From CBDFKB01 sp965248715 (GTDB lineage Bacteria; Pseudomonadota; Alphaproteobacteria; Rhizobiales; Rhizobiaceae): a stretch of 64,000 bases of DNA. Below are positions 26,073-35,766 of the stretch, one piece after another. The notes beneath the pieces were generated by a model that was not told where the DNA came from, did no database searches, and saw only the letters and a list, made by a program, of their open reading frames with translations. The DNA lies in assembly GCA_965248715.1 (NCBI GenBank), contig CBDFKB010000008.1, positions 1,054,001-1,118,000 of the forward strand. The letters are read 5' to 3'. Each line of letters starts with the position of its first letter. The stretch's first letter is position 1. The position numbers and the translations under genes are program-made.

Positions 26073-26894
26073 ATGGAAGTGACACGGGAACAAGACAGTT
26101 TTGCCTGGCACAATGATGCCCGCCCGGAAATGGCGACCGGCGACCCGCGATTGACGGTCGACGTTGAAGGTTTCGAGGGGCCGCTCGACCTGTTGTTGGC
26201 CTTAGCGCGGACGCAAAAGGTCGACCTCAGCCGGATATCGATCCTGGCCTTGGCCAATCGCTACCTGGAATTTATCCATGAAGTCAGACGGTTGCGGTTG
26301 GAACTGGCTGCCGACTATTTGGTGATGGCGGCTTGGCTGGCCTATTTAAAATCGCGGTTGTTGTTGCCGGACCCGGAACCGGATGGGGAAGGCTTGTCAG
26401 CGGGGGAAATGGCGGCGCATCTGGCATTTCGGCTAAAACGTCTGGAGGCGATGCGCGAGGCTGCTGGTCGGTTATTTAACCGCCACCGTCTCGGCATGGA
26501 TATGTTCGCGCGCGGCGATCCGGAGCCTATCTGCGTGGTGCGGCGGTCTGATTATTCCAACACGCTATATGATCTTTTGAGCGCCTATGGTGCCATGCGC
26601 CAGCGCACCGCGGTGACCCATGTAACGATCGCTAAGCGCAATGTTTGGTCCCTAATTGATGCCCGGGAATTGCTGCAATCGATGGTCGGTGCGGTCGGCG
26701 ATTGGACCAGGCTCGACAGCTATCTGACCGAATATCTGACGGAACCGGAAATGCGCGCGACGATAATTGCAAGTTCGCTTGCAGCGAGCCTTGAGCTTGT
26801 GCGCGAAGGCTGGTTGGAAATTCGTCAACAAGCGCCGTTTGCGCCGGTTTATCTGCGTAGCGGTAAAAACAAACAAGCAGAAGGAAGAGCCTGA
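26073..26894 (+). CDS. scpA: Segregation and condensation protein A
   Basis: The 273-residue kleisin bridges SMC heads together with ScpB in chromosome condensation. The N-terminal motif FEGPLDLLLALARTQKVDL is diagnostic. The middle part is charged, and the C-terminal winged-helix part ends near LELVREGWLEIRQQ. The ATG at 26073 follows AGGGG. A GTG at 26043 is possible but adds poor sequence. It is separated from scpB by a single base, so the two are coupled. Confidence 0.92.
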   Translation: MEVTREQDSFAWHNDARPEMATGDPRLTVDVEGFEGPLDLLLALARTQKVDLSRISILALANRYLEFIHEVRRLRLELAADYLVMAAWLAYLKSRLLLPDPEPDGEGLSAGEMAAHLAFRLKRLEAMREAAGRLFNRHRLGMDMFARGDPEPICVVRRSDYSNTLYDLLSAYGAMRQRTAVTHVTIAKRNVWSLIDARELLQSMVGAVGDWTRLDSYLTEYLTEPEMRATIIASSLAASLELVREGWLEIRQQAPFAPVYLRSGKNKQAEGRA

Positions 26895-26895
26895 T

Positions 26896-27618
26896 ATGAA
26901 CGGCGAAACCGAAGCACAGGTGTTGGAACTGGCACCGGGACGAGCTGGGGCAAATGCCGCCGATCCTGAAAATCTGCGCATGTTGGAAGCGGTATTGTTT
27001 GCATCCAGCGAACCGGTATCCGAGGTCGCATTGGCGGCCCGATTTACTGACATCGGTGATGTTTCGGCATTGTTGGAAAATTTGCAAAAACTATATTCCG
27101 GACGCGGCATCAATTTGGTGCGGGTCGGTGCCAGTTGGGCGTTTCGCACTGCGCCGGATCTCGGTTTTTTGCTACAGCGCGAGGCGGTGGAGCCAAAACG
27201 CCTATCGCGCGCAGCCTTGGAGGTGATGGCGATCATCGCCTATCATCAACCGGTAACCCGGGCTGAGATCGAAGAGATCCGTGCTGTTACCACGTCGCGT
27301 GGAACCTTGGATGTGTTGCTGGAGACCGGCTGGATCCGAATGCGTGGCCGCCGTCGCAGTCCGGGACGGCCGGTGACCTATGGAACCACCGAAGTATTTC
27401 TCGATCATTTTGGCCTTGGCGAGTTGGCCGACCTGCCGGGGTTGGACGAATTGAAGGGGGCGGGCCTGTTGCGGAGCGAAATTCCTGCGAATTTCCAGAT
27501 GCCTGGACCATTCAGCGCCGAGGTTGCGGACGAGGACGAGGATCCGCTCGAACCTGCCGATCTGGAAGAGCTTGGATTGCTGCCACCAACTGGTGGCGAC
27601 GAACCGGTCGGTCGTTAA
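26896..27618 (+). CDS. scpB: Segregation and condensation protein B
   Basis: A 240-residue protein with two winged-helix domains. Markers are LRMLEAVLFASSEPVSE at ~28-44, EVMAIIAYHQPVTRAEIEEIR, and GRRRSPGRPVTYGTT. ScpB dimers bind ScpA in the SMC complex. The ATG at 26896 has AAGGAAG upstream. In rhizobia tatA usually follows directly, but here a repeat cluster and an ABC ATPase gene come between. Confidence 0.93.
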   Translation: MNGETEAQVLELAPGRAGANAADPENLRMLEAVLFASSEPVSEVALAARFTDIGDVSALLENLQKLYSGRGINLVRVGASWAFRTAPDLGFLLQREAVEPKRLSRAALEVMAIIAYHQPVTRAEIEEIRAVTTSRGTLDVLLETGWIRMRGRRRSPGRPVTYGTTEVFLDHFGLGELADLPGLDELKGAGLLRSEIPANFQMPGPFSAEVADEDEDPLEPADLEELGLLPPTGGDEPVGR

Positions 27619-27620
27619 AT

Positions 27621-27838
27621 AGGGCGTGTCACCCAAAAGTGGGTAACGGTTTTGGGAAAATGACACGCATAAACAAAGAGATAGCGCGAATAAGCTATTC
27701 CAACACTTCGTGACAAGCGCTAACCAAACCATCACCCTTTTAGCGGCTTCTTCGAAAAAGGTTGGCTCCATGTGCTTGGTTTGGCGCTTGTTCTTATCCG
27801 AAAAACGCCGTGCACTTTTCAGGAATACGTTTTGGCGC
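27621..27838. repeat. Composite of RIME-like repeats
   Basis: A first copy (27621-27722) begins AGGGCGTGTCACCC. A second, partial copy in the other orientation (27783-27838) carries TTATCCGAAAAACGCC and a matching arm. The ~60 bp between them start AACCAAACC and end GGTTTGG, so the whole could fold as one long stem. Confidence 0.8.
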
Positions 27839-27911
27839 GCGTAAAACAGGCTGACAATCGGTCGCCGGGCGGGTAAATACCGAACCGTTCGTTTTCCCGC
27901 CCAGGGGTGCC

Positions 27912-29075
27912 ATGTCTTTGCAAGATCAAACCGTTTCCACCGCCACCGGGCGGGCTGCTGAGCGCCATTGGGCCAACCCGATGACCGCGGGCGTAAACTT
28001 TGCCGCCAGCCTGGAGCTTGAAAAGGTCTCTCATGCGATCGGCGCCATGCCGATCCTGGACGATGTGTCGTTACGGGTCGAAGCCGGCGAAGTAGTAGCG
28101 CTACTTGGCCCTTCCGGCTCCGGTAAGACGACGCTGCTGCGCATTATCGCCGGGCTTGAACGACAAATCGCCGGCCGGGTATTGCTCGACGACCGCGAAA
28201 TCGCCGGACCAACCAACTTTGTGCCGGCGGAAAACCGAGGCATCGGGCTGGTATTTCAAGACTACGCCCTGTTTCCCCATCTCAACATTCTCGACAACGT
28301 TAAATTCGGCTTGACCCGGATGGCAAGAGGGCCGGCGCGCGACTATGCGCGGCATACTTTGTCCCTGGTCGGCATGGAACGTTTTGAGCAATCTTATCCG
28401 CACGAATTGTCGGGCGGTGAACAGCAGCGCGTGGCGCTGGCCCGGGCATTGGCGCCGCGTCCGGGCATATTGCTGATGGATGAGCCGTTTTCGGGTTTGG
28501 ATTCCAGGTTGCGCGACGCCGTGCGTGAAGCCAGTTTAGCTTTGTTGCGCGAAACCCGGGCCACCGCAATGATTGTTACCCACGATCCGGAAGAAGCGCT
28601 CAAGATGAGCGACCGGATTGCGCTGATGCGGGCCGGCAAGGTCGTGCAATATGGCGCCTGCGCCGATTTTTTTGTAAAACCGGAGAACCTGTTTGTCGCC
28701 GGTTTTTTCGGTGAGTTAAACCTGTTTTCATCGACGGTTGACGGCAACCAGGCGGTTACACCAATTGGCACGGTGCCGGCCAAAAATTTCGCCACCGGCA
28801 CCCGTGTGCTGGTGGCGGTCAGGCAAAGCGATATGATCATTTCTGCTGATGGGGGAGGCGGAGGCGCCAAGGCGGTCATTCGTGGGCGCCGTTTCATGGG
28901 CATCAGCGAACATATAGATGCGGTGATCGTTGACGGTGACCTGCCGGTCGCGGCGCGTATCCCGGCCGGGTCGCTGGATGCCGCGGCCAAGACGATTTTC
29001 ATTTCCGCTCAACCAGGGCGGTTGATGGTGTTTGCGGGCGAAGATGCCGGTGCCGAGCAAAAAATGCTGGCGTGA
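27912..29075 (+). CDS. ABC transporter ATP-binding protein, FbpC/PotA type
   Basis: The 387-residue ATPase has Walker A GPSGSGKTT near residue 70, Q-loop FQDYALFPHL, signature LSGGEQQR, Walker B ILLMDEPFSGLD and the H-loop in VTHDPEEAL. The C-terminal ~110 residues form a TOBE-like regulatory part, as in importers of iron, polyamine or thiamine. No permease or binding-protein gene is next to it, so its partners must lie elsewhere. It sits between scpB and tatA, a block that is normally uninterrupted. The substrate cannot be told. Confidence 0.88.
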   Translation: MSLQDQTVSTATGRAAERHWANPMTAGVNFAASLELEKVSHAIGAMPILDDVSLRVEAGEVVALLGPSGSGKTTLLRIIAGLERQIAGRVLLDDREIAGPTNFVPAENRGIGLVFQDYALFPHLNILDNVKFGLTRMARGPARDYARHTLSLVGMERFEQSYPHELSGGEQQRVALARALAPRPGILLMDEPFSGLDSRLRDAVREASLALLRETRATAMIVTHDPEEALKMSDRIALMRAGKVVQYGACADFFVKPENLFVAGFFGELNLFSSTVDGNQAVTPIGTVPAKNFATGTRVLVAVRQSDMIISADGGGGGAKAVIRGRRFMGISEHIDAVIVDGDLPVAARIPAGSLDAAAKTIFISAQPGRLMVFAGEDAGAEQKMLA

Positions 29076-29220
29076 AGCACACAAAGACCTATTTATCACG
29101 TTACAAGGACGTGCTAGCCAACGCCTTTGCACCGGGCTATAACGCGTTTCAAACGACAATCGGCCAGTAGGGCATGGCGAACGCCAGGCCCGCCGGCCAA
29201 CGTTGTAACAGGAGAGTAAT

Positions 29221-29433
29221 ATGGGACAGATAGGCATCTGGCAGATCGTGATCATTGCGGTCGTGGTGGTTCTGCTGTTCGGTCGCGGCAAGATTTCAGA
29301 GCTAATGGGTGATGTCGCACGCGGGATTAATTCCTTCAAGAAGGGCTTGAAGGACGATGATCCGCAGACCATTGAAGCGGTTAAATCCGAAACGATCGAT
29401 GCCACAGCCGACGAGAAATCTAAGGCCAGTTGA
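29221..29433 (+). CDS. tatA: Twin-arginine translocase subunit TatA
   Basis: The 70-residue protein has an N-terminal TM helix (IGIWQIVIIAVVVVLLFGRGK), the FGRGKI hinge and an amphipathic helix with INSFKKGLKDD. It ends in a short charged tail. TatA polymers form the channel for folded proteins. It heads tatABC. A GGAG lies just before the ATG. Confidence 0.95.
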   Translation: MGQIGIWQIVIIAVVVVLLFGRGKISELMGDVARGINSFKKGLKDDDPQTIEAVKSETIDATADEKSKAS

Positions 29434-29535
29434 AACAGACTGATTTTGGCAAGGTTGCCGGCGCCGATTAGGCTTTTGGCGCAATTGCTGGCGCGCTACC
29501 TTTGACAAAATCGATCCAATCGGGAACAGATCCGC

Positions 29536-30198
29536 GTGTTTGATATCGGCTGGTCGGAACTGCTGGTAGTAGCGGTTGTTGCAATCCTTTTTGTTGGTCC
29601 CAAGGAGTTGCCGCAGATGCTGCGCACGATCGGTCGCACGATCGGCAGCATGCGGCGCATGGCCGGCGATTTCCAAAAACAATTCGATCAAGCGCTGCGC
29701 GACAGCGATCTTGATGATCTGCGCAAGGAACTTGACGAAGTAAAATCGATTGATCCGATCGGTGATATGGGCAAGAAGGACCCCTGGCAGGAAATCATGC
29801 GCGGCGGCAAGGATGGCAACACATCCAAGGCCCCTGCGGACAAATCGGCAAAAAAACCGGACCCCGAACCTGAAGCGGCAGGCGTTGCGGGGAGTAAGCC
29901 TGCGAAAGCGGCTGTAAAATCCGCCAAGGCGCCGACGAAAAGTTCCGCCAAGGCGCCGACGAAAAGTTCCGCCAAACCTGGTGCCCGCAAAACTGCTGCC
30001 AAACCTGGTGTCGGCAAAACTGGCGCCAAACCTGGTGGCCGCAAAACTGCTGCCAACCCGGCTGCTAAGGCAGTTAAACCAGCGACCAAGGCTACCGCCG
30101 CCAAGCCAGCGGCTAAGAGCACCGCGGGCGGCAAGACCGTTAAATCTGGAACCGCGAACCGGTCGCGTTCAGCGAAAAGCGAAAGTGCTGCCACATGA
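29536..30198 (+). CDS. tatB: Twin-arginine translocase subunit TatB
   Basis: The 220-residue protein has the TatB start FDIGWSELLVVAVVAILFVG, the GPKELP hinge and an amphipathic helix to ~65. TatB works with TatC to bind signal peptides. From residue ~95 the tail is low in complexity and made of Lys, Ala, Pro and Ser. It contains a perfect 24-bp tandem repeat (29921-29944 and 29945-29968, encoding SAKAPTKS twice) and looser KTAAKPG units. The start is GTG at 29536. The stop overlaps the tatC start as ATGA. Confidence 0.93.
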   Translation: MFDIGWSELLVVAVVAILFVGPKELPQMLRTIGRTIGSMRRMAGDFQKQFDQALRDSDLDDLRKELDEVKSIDPIGDMGKKDPWQEIMRGGKDGNTSKAPADKSAKKPDPEPEAAGVAGSKPAKAAVKSAKAPTKSSAKAPTKSSAKPGARKTAAKPGVGKTGAKPGGRKTAANPAAKAVKPATKATAAKPAAKSTAGGKTVKSGTANRSRSAKSESAAT

Positions 30199-30989
30199 CC
30201 AAGGAGGATATCGATTCTTCAAGTGCGCCACTGATGGAGCATTTGATCGAATTGCGGCAGCGGCTTATGCGCTCGGTGATTGTGATCGCGATCCTGTTCG
30301 TGATTTGCTTTATTTTCGCCCAGCAAATCTTCAATATTTTGATCGTGCCCTATCAGTGGGGCGCTGGCACCACCGAGGTGCGGTTCGTCTATATCGCGTT
30401 GCAGGAATATTTCTTCGTCCAGTTAAAGATCGCGCTTTTTGGTGCCCTGTTCATCGCATTTCCGGTTATCGCCACCCAGATATATGGCTTTGTCGCGCCG
30501 GGGCTTTACCGCAATGAACGAAACGCGTTTTTGCCATTTTTGTTGGCAACCCCTGTGTTGTTCGTGTCCGGTTCTTGCCTGGTCTATTTTCTGATTATGC
30601 CGCTAGCGACCCGATTCTTCCTGTCGCAGCAGCAATTTGGTGGTGACGGAGTGGCGACGATTGAGAACATGCAGGCGGTGGCACCTTATCTCGGCTTGAT
30701 CATGACCTTGATATTTGCATTTGGCCTGGTATTCCAATTGCCGGTGGCGATCACGCTTTTGGCCAAGGTCGAACTGGTTACCAGTAGCTGGCTGGCCGCC
30801 AATCGCAAATATGCGGTTTTGCTGGCATTCGTTGCTGCGGCGGTACTGACACCGCCTGATCCGATATCCCAGATCGGTCTTGCAGTCCCCACCTTGCTCC
30901 TCTACGAACTGTCGATCTATTCCGCCCGACTCGTTGAACGTGGCAGGGAGAAACGCAAGGCCGAACAGGACGCCGCCGACGCGGCGTAG
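30195..30989 (+). CDS. tatC: Twin-arginine translocase subunit TatC
   Basis: A 264-residue, six-helix inner-membrane protein. The cytoplasmic N-terminus has MEHLIELRQRLMRS with the conserved signal-peptide-binding Glu. FPVIATQIYGFVAPGLYRNER is the first cytoplasmic loop, and LTPPDPISQIGLAVP lies before the last helix. The gene overlaps tatB by four bases, which points to translational coupling. Confidence 0.95.
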   Translation: MTKEDIDSSSAPLMEHLIELRQRLMRSVIVIAILFVICFIFAQQIFNILIVPYQWGAGTTEVRFVYIALQEYFFVQLKIALFGALFIAFPVIATQIYGFVAPGLYRNERNAFLPFLLATPVLFVSGSCLVYFLIMPLATRFFLSQQQFGGDGVATIENMQAVAPYLGLIMTLIFAFGLVFQLPVAITLLAKVELVTSSWLAANRKYAVLLAFVAAAVLTPPDPISQIGLAVPTLLLYELSIYSARLVERGREKRKAEQDAADAA

Positions 30990-31036
30990 TCGGTCGATAG
31001 CGGGTCTGCCGGCCGGTAAATTTCGGAACGTGCAAG

Positions 31037-32326
31037 ATGACCTATGACATAAGATGGGTCCGTGACAATCCACAGGAATTTGACACGGCACTAAAGCGGC
31101 GCGGCTTGGCGCCGCTGGCCGAACAATTAATCGAGCTTGATCGCCGCCGTCGCGCTGGGGTTACTGCACTGCAGGACTTGCAAAGCCGCCGCAATGCATC
31201 TTCCAAGGAAATCGGCAAAGCCAAAGCGTCAGGCGATAATGCAGCCGCTGACCGGCTGATTGCCGAAGTAGCCGAACTCAAATCGGCGATCCAGGCCGGG
31301 GAAGAAGAAGAGCGGCGGATAACCGAAGAACTGAAAACGGTTCTTGCTGGCCTGCCGAATGCGCCGCTGGCCGATGTTCCAGATGGCGCAGACGAAAGCG
31401 CTAACGTGGAATATCGCCGGCACGGCACGGCTCCTGAATTCGATTTCGAACCACGCCAGCATTTCGAAATCGGCGAGGGCTTGGGCCTGATGGATTTTGA
31501 TGCCGCAGCGCGGCTTGCCGGGTCCAGGTTTGTGGTGCTGAAGGGGCAATTGTCCAAGCTGGAGCGCTCGCTCGCTGCCTTTATGCTCGATTTGCACACG
31601 AGCGAACACGGCTACACCGAAGTTTCGCCACCATTGCTGGTACGTGATGAGGTGATGTTCGGTACCGGGCAATTGCCGAAATTCGCCGAGGATAGCTTTG
31701 CCACCACCGATGGCCGCTGGCTGATTCCCACCTCAGAAGTGCCGTTGACCAATATGGTGCGCGAGCAAATTCTGGACGGCGACCAATTGCCATTGCGCTT
31801 TACAGCGCTGACGCCGTGCTTTCGCTCCGAAGCCGGGTCGGCTGGCCGCGATACCCGCGGCATGCTGCGTCAGCACCAGTTTCAAAAGGTCGAACTGGTA
31901 TCGATTACCGATGCCTACAGTTCCCAACAGGAGCTGGAACGCATGTTGGCTTGCGCCGAGCAAGTGCTCAAACAGCTTGGCCTCCACTACCGGGTGATGA
32001 CATTGTCGAGTGGCGATATGGGTTTCGCGGCCCGCAAGACCTATGACATCGAGGCATGGTTGCCGGGGCAAAACGCCTATCGGGAAATTTCGTCCTGTTC
32101 CGTGTGCGGCGATTTCCAGGCATTGCGGATGAACGCGCGCTACCGCGACGGCGATGATGTCAAACATGTGCATACCCTCAACGGCTCTGGGGTCGCTACG
32201 GGCAGGGCGCTGATCGCGGTGTTGGAAAATTATCAAAATGATGATGGCTCAGTGAGCGTTCCGTCAGCGTTGCGGCCCTATATGGGTGGCACGGAAAAAA
32301 TTAACGCCACCTCTACAAATTCCTAA
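31037..32326 (+). CDS. serS: Seryl-tRNA synthetase
   Basis: The 429-residue class II enzyme has an N-terminal antiparallel coiled-coil arm (~25-105) that holds tRNA-Ser. The catalytic domain shows TSEVPLTNM, LTPCFRSEAGSAGRDTRG (motif 2), and GVATGRALIAVLENYQ (motif 3). The length is normal. In rhizobia serS follows tatC, as here, and surE follows 17 bp later. Confidence 0.96.
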   Translation: MTYDIRWVRDNPQEFDTALKRRGLAPLAEQLIELDRRRRAGVTALQDLQSRRNASSKEIGKAKASGDNAAADRLIAEVAELKSAIQAGEEEERRITEELKTVLAGLPNAPLADVPDGADESANVEYRRHGTAPEFDFEPRQHFEIGEGLGLMDFDAAARLAGSRFVVLKGQLSKLERSLAAFMLDLHTSEHGYTEVSPPLLVRDEVMFGTGQLPKFAEDSFATTDGRWLIPTSEVPLTNMVREQILDGDQLPLRFTALTPCFRSEAGSAGRDTRGMLRQHQFQKVELVSITDAYSSQQELERMLACAEQVLKQLGLHYRVMTLSSGDMGFAARKTYDIEAWLPGQNAYREISSCSVCGDFQALRMNARYRDGDDVKHVHTLNGSGVATGRALIAVLENYQNDDGSVSVPSALRPYMGGTEKINATSTNS

Positions 32327-32343
32327 CTTAGGAACCTCTTCTG

Positions 32344-33102
32344 ATGCGGATTTTGCTGACCAATGATGATGGCATTCACGCGCCGGGCTTAGCGGTGCTG
32401 GAGCGCATTGCCCGCAAGATTGCCGATGATGGCGATATTTGGGTGGTGGCGCCGGAAACCGACCAGAGCGGGTTTGCCCATTCGCTCACCCTTAATGAGC
32501 CGCTGCGGCTAAGAAAGATCAAAGAGCGGAAATTCGCGCTTAAGGGCACACCGACCGATTGCGTTATCATGGGTGCGCGCGAACTGATGCCGCAAATGCC
32601 TGAATTGGTGTTGTCAGGGGTCAATGCCGGACAAAACGCCGGCGATGATGTTACCTATTCCGGCACCGTTGCCGGCGCCATGGAAGGCGCGTTGCTCGAA
32701 GTCAAATCGATCGCCTTGTCCCAGGCGTTTGCCTGGCACGAAGGCCGAAATGTTCCCTGGGAAACCGCCGAACACCACGCGCCGGGTATCATCGAGCGGT
32801 TGTGTAAGGTCGATTTTCCAGCCCGCACATTGGTCAATGTCAATTTTCCCAGTTGCGGACCGGAGGAAGTTGCCGGGACCGAAATCACTTCCCAGGCGTC
32901 ATTCATACACGGGCTGACGATGGACAAACGTCGCGATGGTCGCGGCATCCCCTATTACTGGATCCGTTTTGGCCGCGAAGCCCGCGAAGTCGGCGCTGAT
33001 GCTGATGTTCGCGCCCTGGGCCAGCGCCAGATCTCGGTCACCCCCTTGAATCTCGACCTGACCCATCGCCCGTTCATGGAAACTCTGGCGCGGGATTGGT
33101 AG
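32344..33102 (+). CDS. surE: 5'-nucleotidase SurE
   Basis: The 252-residue enzyme removes phosphate from nucleoside monophosphates. The metal site is seen in MRILLTNDDGIHAPG (Asp8, Asp9), VVAPETDQSG and VSGVNAGQNAGDDVTYSGTV (Asn). It lies between serS and pcm, the widely kept surE-pcm arrangement. Confidence 0.96.
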   Translation: MRILLTNDDGIHAPGLAVLERIARKIADDGDIWVVAPETDQSGFAHSLTLNEPLRLRKIKERKFALKGTPTDCVIMGARELMPQMPELVLSGVNAGQNAGDDVTYSGTVAGAMEGALLEVKSIALSQAFAWHEGRNVPWETAEHHAPGIIERLCKVDFPARTLVNVNFPSCGPEEVAGTEITSQASFIHGLTMDKRRDGRGIPYYWIRFGREAREVGADADVRALGQRQISVTPLNLDLTHRPFMETLARDW

Positions 33103-33133
33103 TTTTGGCCAAAACCGGTTTTGCATAATCCAG

Positions 33134-33781
33134 ATGGTGGAAGAGGCGGAAAAAGAAGCGGTTGCCGGGTTGGCGTTGCGCCTTAGAACCCTAGGCGTGA
33201 GCGACCACCGACTGCTTTCGGCAGTCGAGGCGGTGCCACGGCAAAGCTATGTGCCGGTGCTTTTTCTCGACATGGCATATGGCGCCGGGCCGATGCCGAT
33301 CGAATGCGGTCAGACCATGCCGGCGCCGGAATTGGTGGTGCGCATTATCGAAGCGCTGGAACCGCAGGAGAGCAATACGGTGTTGGAACTTGGCACCGGC
33401 AGCGGGTATCAAACCGCATTGTTGTCGAAACTTTGCCGCCAGGTGACGACGCTGGAACGCTTTGCGAGCCTGTATGAAAAGGCCAGGCTTCGCTTCGAAA
33501 ATCAGGCGCTCACCAACATCCACGCCAAACGTGCAGACGGGCGCAACGGGGTGGCCGGCCGGCATTTTGACCGCATAATTGCCAATTGCGCTTTTACCGA
33601 GACACCAAAACATCTAACCGAGCAGTTGTCATCAAACGGTATCATGATCGCACCGGTCGGCCCCGCCGATGGCGAACAGATATTGACCAAATTCACCAAA
33701 ATCGGTTCCAGGTTTGATACTAAACCTTTGTTTGCGGTGCGGTTCTCGACCTTTTCAGCCGGGCTGACGTTGGCGATTTAG
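33134..33781 (+). CDS. pcm: Protein-L-isoaspartate O-methyltransferase
   Basis: The 215-residue SAM-dependent enzyme repairs isoaspartyl residues in aged proteins. Markers are the PRQSYVP segment, the GAGPMPIECGQTMPAPE stretch before the SAM site, VLELGTGSGYQTALLS (motif I) and a C-terminal region ending in TLAI. It follows surE by 31 bp. Confidence 0.94.
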   Translation: MVEEAEKEAVAGLALRLRTLGVSDHRLLSAVEAVPRQSYVPVLFLDMAYGAGPMPIECGQTMPAPELVVRIIEALEPQESNTVLELGTGSGYQTALLSKLCRQVTTLERFASLYEKARLRFENQALTNIHAKRADGRNGVAGRHFDRIIANCAFTETPKHLTEQLSSNGIMIAPVGPADGEQILTKFTKIGSRFDTKPLFAVRFSTFSAGLTLAI

Positions 33782-33909
33782 CCAACCCTGGAACATCAGC
33801 GACAGCCAGTTTTCCCGATGCTTTCCCAAACTATTCAAATTTTTCGCCACACCTTAACCGGGCGGTAAGATTAACGGTCTCTAATGCCGCCAGCAAAGGT
33901 GTTTGCGGC

Positions 33910-35730
33910 ATGAGTAGTGTAATGTGTATTGGGGAATTGCAGGCAGGCGCGACCAGATTGCGCACTTCTACTGCATTGATTTTGACTGCGGTATTTGCGG
34001 CCGGGTGCAGCTCCGACTTTTCGCGCTTTTCGAGCGAATTTGTCGGCGGCGGTAATCAGCAATTGGTGGCGAGTTCGAACCAGTCCAATGCCTATCCAGG
34101 CTATGATCCGGTCAACACGGCGTCTGTCGATCGCGCGCTGCGACCGATCGGTGAATTGCAAGAAGGCCAGATATTTAATAACTATCCGGTAGCCAGCGCG
34201 GCACCCTATGATCCAAATTCCTTGGCGGCGACCCCGTCGGTGATCTATGGACAAAATGGCAACACGGCGACGATCCGCCAATCGCCGGCGCGCCCGGTCT
34301 TGACCAATCCATATCCGGTTTCCTATCCGACCCCGCCAAGCTATCCAACGGTCAATCCTTATCCGGTGACCGTTGCTAACCCCGCCTCGACGACAATTTC
34401 GGCGGTCGATCCGGCGGTGGTGCGCTACACCGGCAGCATTCAACGCAGTACATTGCCAGCATTGAACGCCAGTTCCGGGGTTCGCCAGGCGCCGGCAATT
34501 GTCAATGATCCGCCAACCCGCCTTCTGCCACCGGTAGCAAATACCCACCAGCCATTGCCAGTGTCGCCCAATCACGCGCCTTTGGTTACCACCGCTATCA
34601 GCAACCCACCTGTCAATCAGGACGGTTGGTCGGCGATCGGCGGCACTACGATTACGCTTCGGCGTGGCGAGACCTTATACAATGTATCGAAACGCTACGG
34701 TGTTCCGGTCAACGAAATTGCCCGCGCCAACAATATCAGCGATCCCAGCAATGTTGCAGATGGTCGAAAAATCATCATTCCGACCTATGTTTATTCGCGC
34801 TCAAGTGCGGTTTCGGCACCAGACAGCGATCCAGGCACAAAAGCGGCGCGAGCCAGCACCGGCATGATCGGTGAACCGGCTGGTGGTGTGGTTCCGCATC
34901 CGTTGCCGCGCCCGAATTATCAATCGGCTCCATTAACCGAGGCCAACAAACCGGTCGTTGCCGTGCAATCGCGTGGCCGTTCACCGATCGCCAGCAACGT
35001 TGGCAACACACACAGTGCTTCAAACCGTTCGATCATTACCGGATCGATCGACACTGATCGCGGTCGCACCGGTGCCGGCGCCTATACGGTTCAGTCAGGC
35101 GACACGCTTTCCGCAATTGCCCGGCGCAACAAAGTCACGGTTAATGGCATCAAGGTAGCCAACGCCTTGAACTCGAATACCATCCGCGTAGGCCAAAAAC
35201 TGATTATCCCTCAACAAGGTAGCCTGCCCACAGCAATGGTCCAAGCACGGTCGGGCGGCGCTGATCAATTCGGCATCGACCCGATTACCACTGGCAACAC
35301 TTCGCCGAACGCGGGCAACTCGACCAGCATGGATACCCCGAAGGCAACCGGCATCGCCGAATTTCGCTGGCCGGTGCGTGGCCGGGTGATCCACGCCTTT
35401 GGCGAGAAAATCCGCGGCGAGCGCAATGACGGCATCAATATTTCAGTGCCTGAAGGAACGATTGTCAAAGCGGCTGAAAACGGCGTCGTCATCTATGCCG
35501 GCAACGAATTGGCGGGTTTCGGTAATCTGGTGTTGGTACGCCACGAGAATGGTTGGGTTTCCGCATACGCGCACAATCGCGATCTGACAGTTTCACGCGG
35601 CGACAAGGTGCGGCGCGGTCAAACCCTGGCCCGTTCGGGGCGCACAGGTAATGCGGAAATTCCCATGTTGCATTTCGAATTGCGCAAGGATTCCAATCCT
35701 GTAAACCCGGTTGATTATCTGTCCGGTTAG
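33910..35730 (+). CDS. LysM/LytM lipoprotein, degenerate (NlpD/DipM-like)
   Basis: The 606-residue envelope protein has a lipoprotein signal with lipobox FAAGC near residue 35 and a long Pro/Ser/Asn-rich linker. LysM domains lie at ~250-295 (RRGETLYNVSKRYGV) and ~395-440 (VQSGDTLSAIARRNKV). A C-terminal M23/LytM domain spans ~505-600. The zinc ligands look lost. The first motif reads NDGINI where HxGxD-like residues are expected, and the last reads MLHFE, lacking the first His of HxH. It is therefore probably a cell-division amidase activator and not a peptidase, as described for DipM and NlpD. It follows pcm, as in rhizobia. Confidence 0.88.
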   Translation: MSSVMCIGELQAGATRLRTSTALILTAVFAAGCSSDFSRFSSEFVGGGNQQLVASSNQSNAYPGYDPVNTASVDRALRPIGELQEGQIFNNYPVASAAPYDPNSLAATPSVIYGQNGNTATIRQSPARPVLTNPYPVSYPTPPSYPTVNPYPVTVANPASTTISAVDPAVVRYTGSIQRSTLPALNASSGVRQAPAIVNDPPTRLLPPVANTHQPLPVSPNHAPLVTTAISNPPVNQDGWSAIGGTTITLRRGETLYNVSKRYGVPVNEIARANNISDPSNVADGRKIIIPTYVYSRSSAVSAPDSDPGTKAARASTGMIGEPAGGVVPHPLPRPNYQSAPLTEANKPVVAVQSRGRSPIASNVGNTHSASNRSIITGSIDTDRGRTGAGAYTVQSGDTLSAIARRNKVTVNGIKVANALNSNTIRVGQKLIIPQQGSLPTAMVQARSGGADQFGIDPITTGNTSPNAGNSTSMDTPKATGIAEFRWPVRGRVIHAFGEKIRGERNDGINISVPEGTIVKAAENGVVIYAGNELAGFGNLVLVRHENGWVSAYAHNRDLTVSRGDKVRRGQTLARSGRTGNAEIPMLHFELRKDSNPVNPVDYLSG

Positions 35731-35766
35731 CCGACCAATCACCACATTGTGGGGCGCAAATACGGT

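Noticed and set aside
29688..30194. Minus-strand frame opposite tatB
   Set aside because: It is a mirror of the low-complexity tatB tail.
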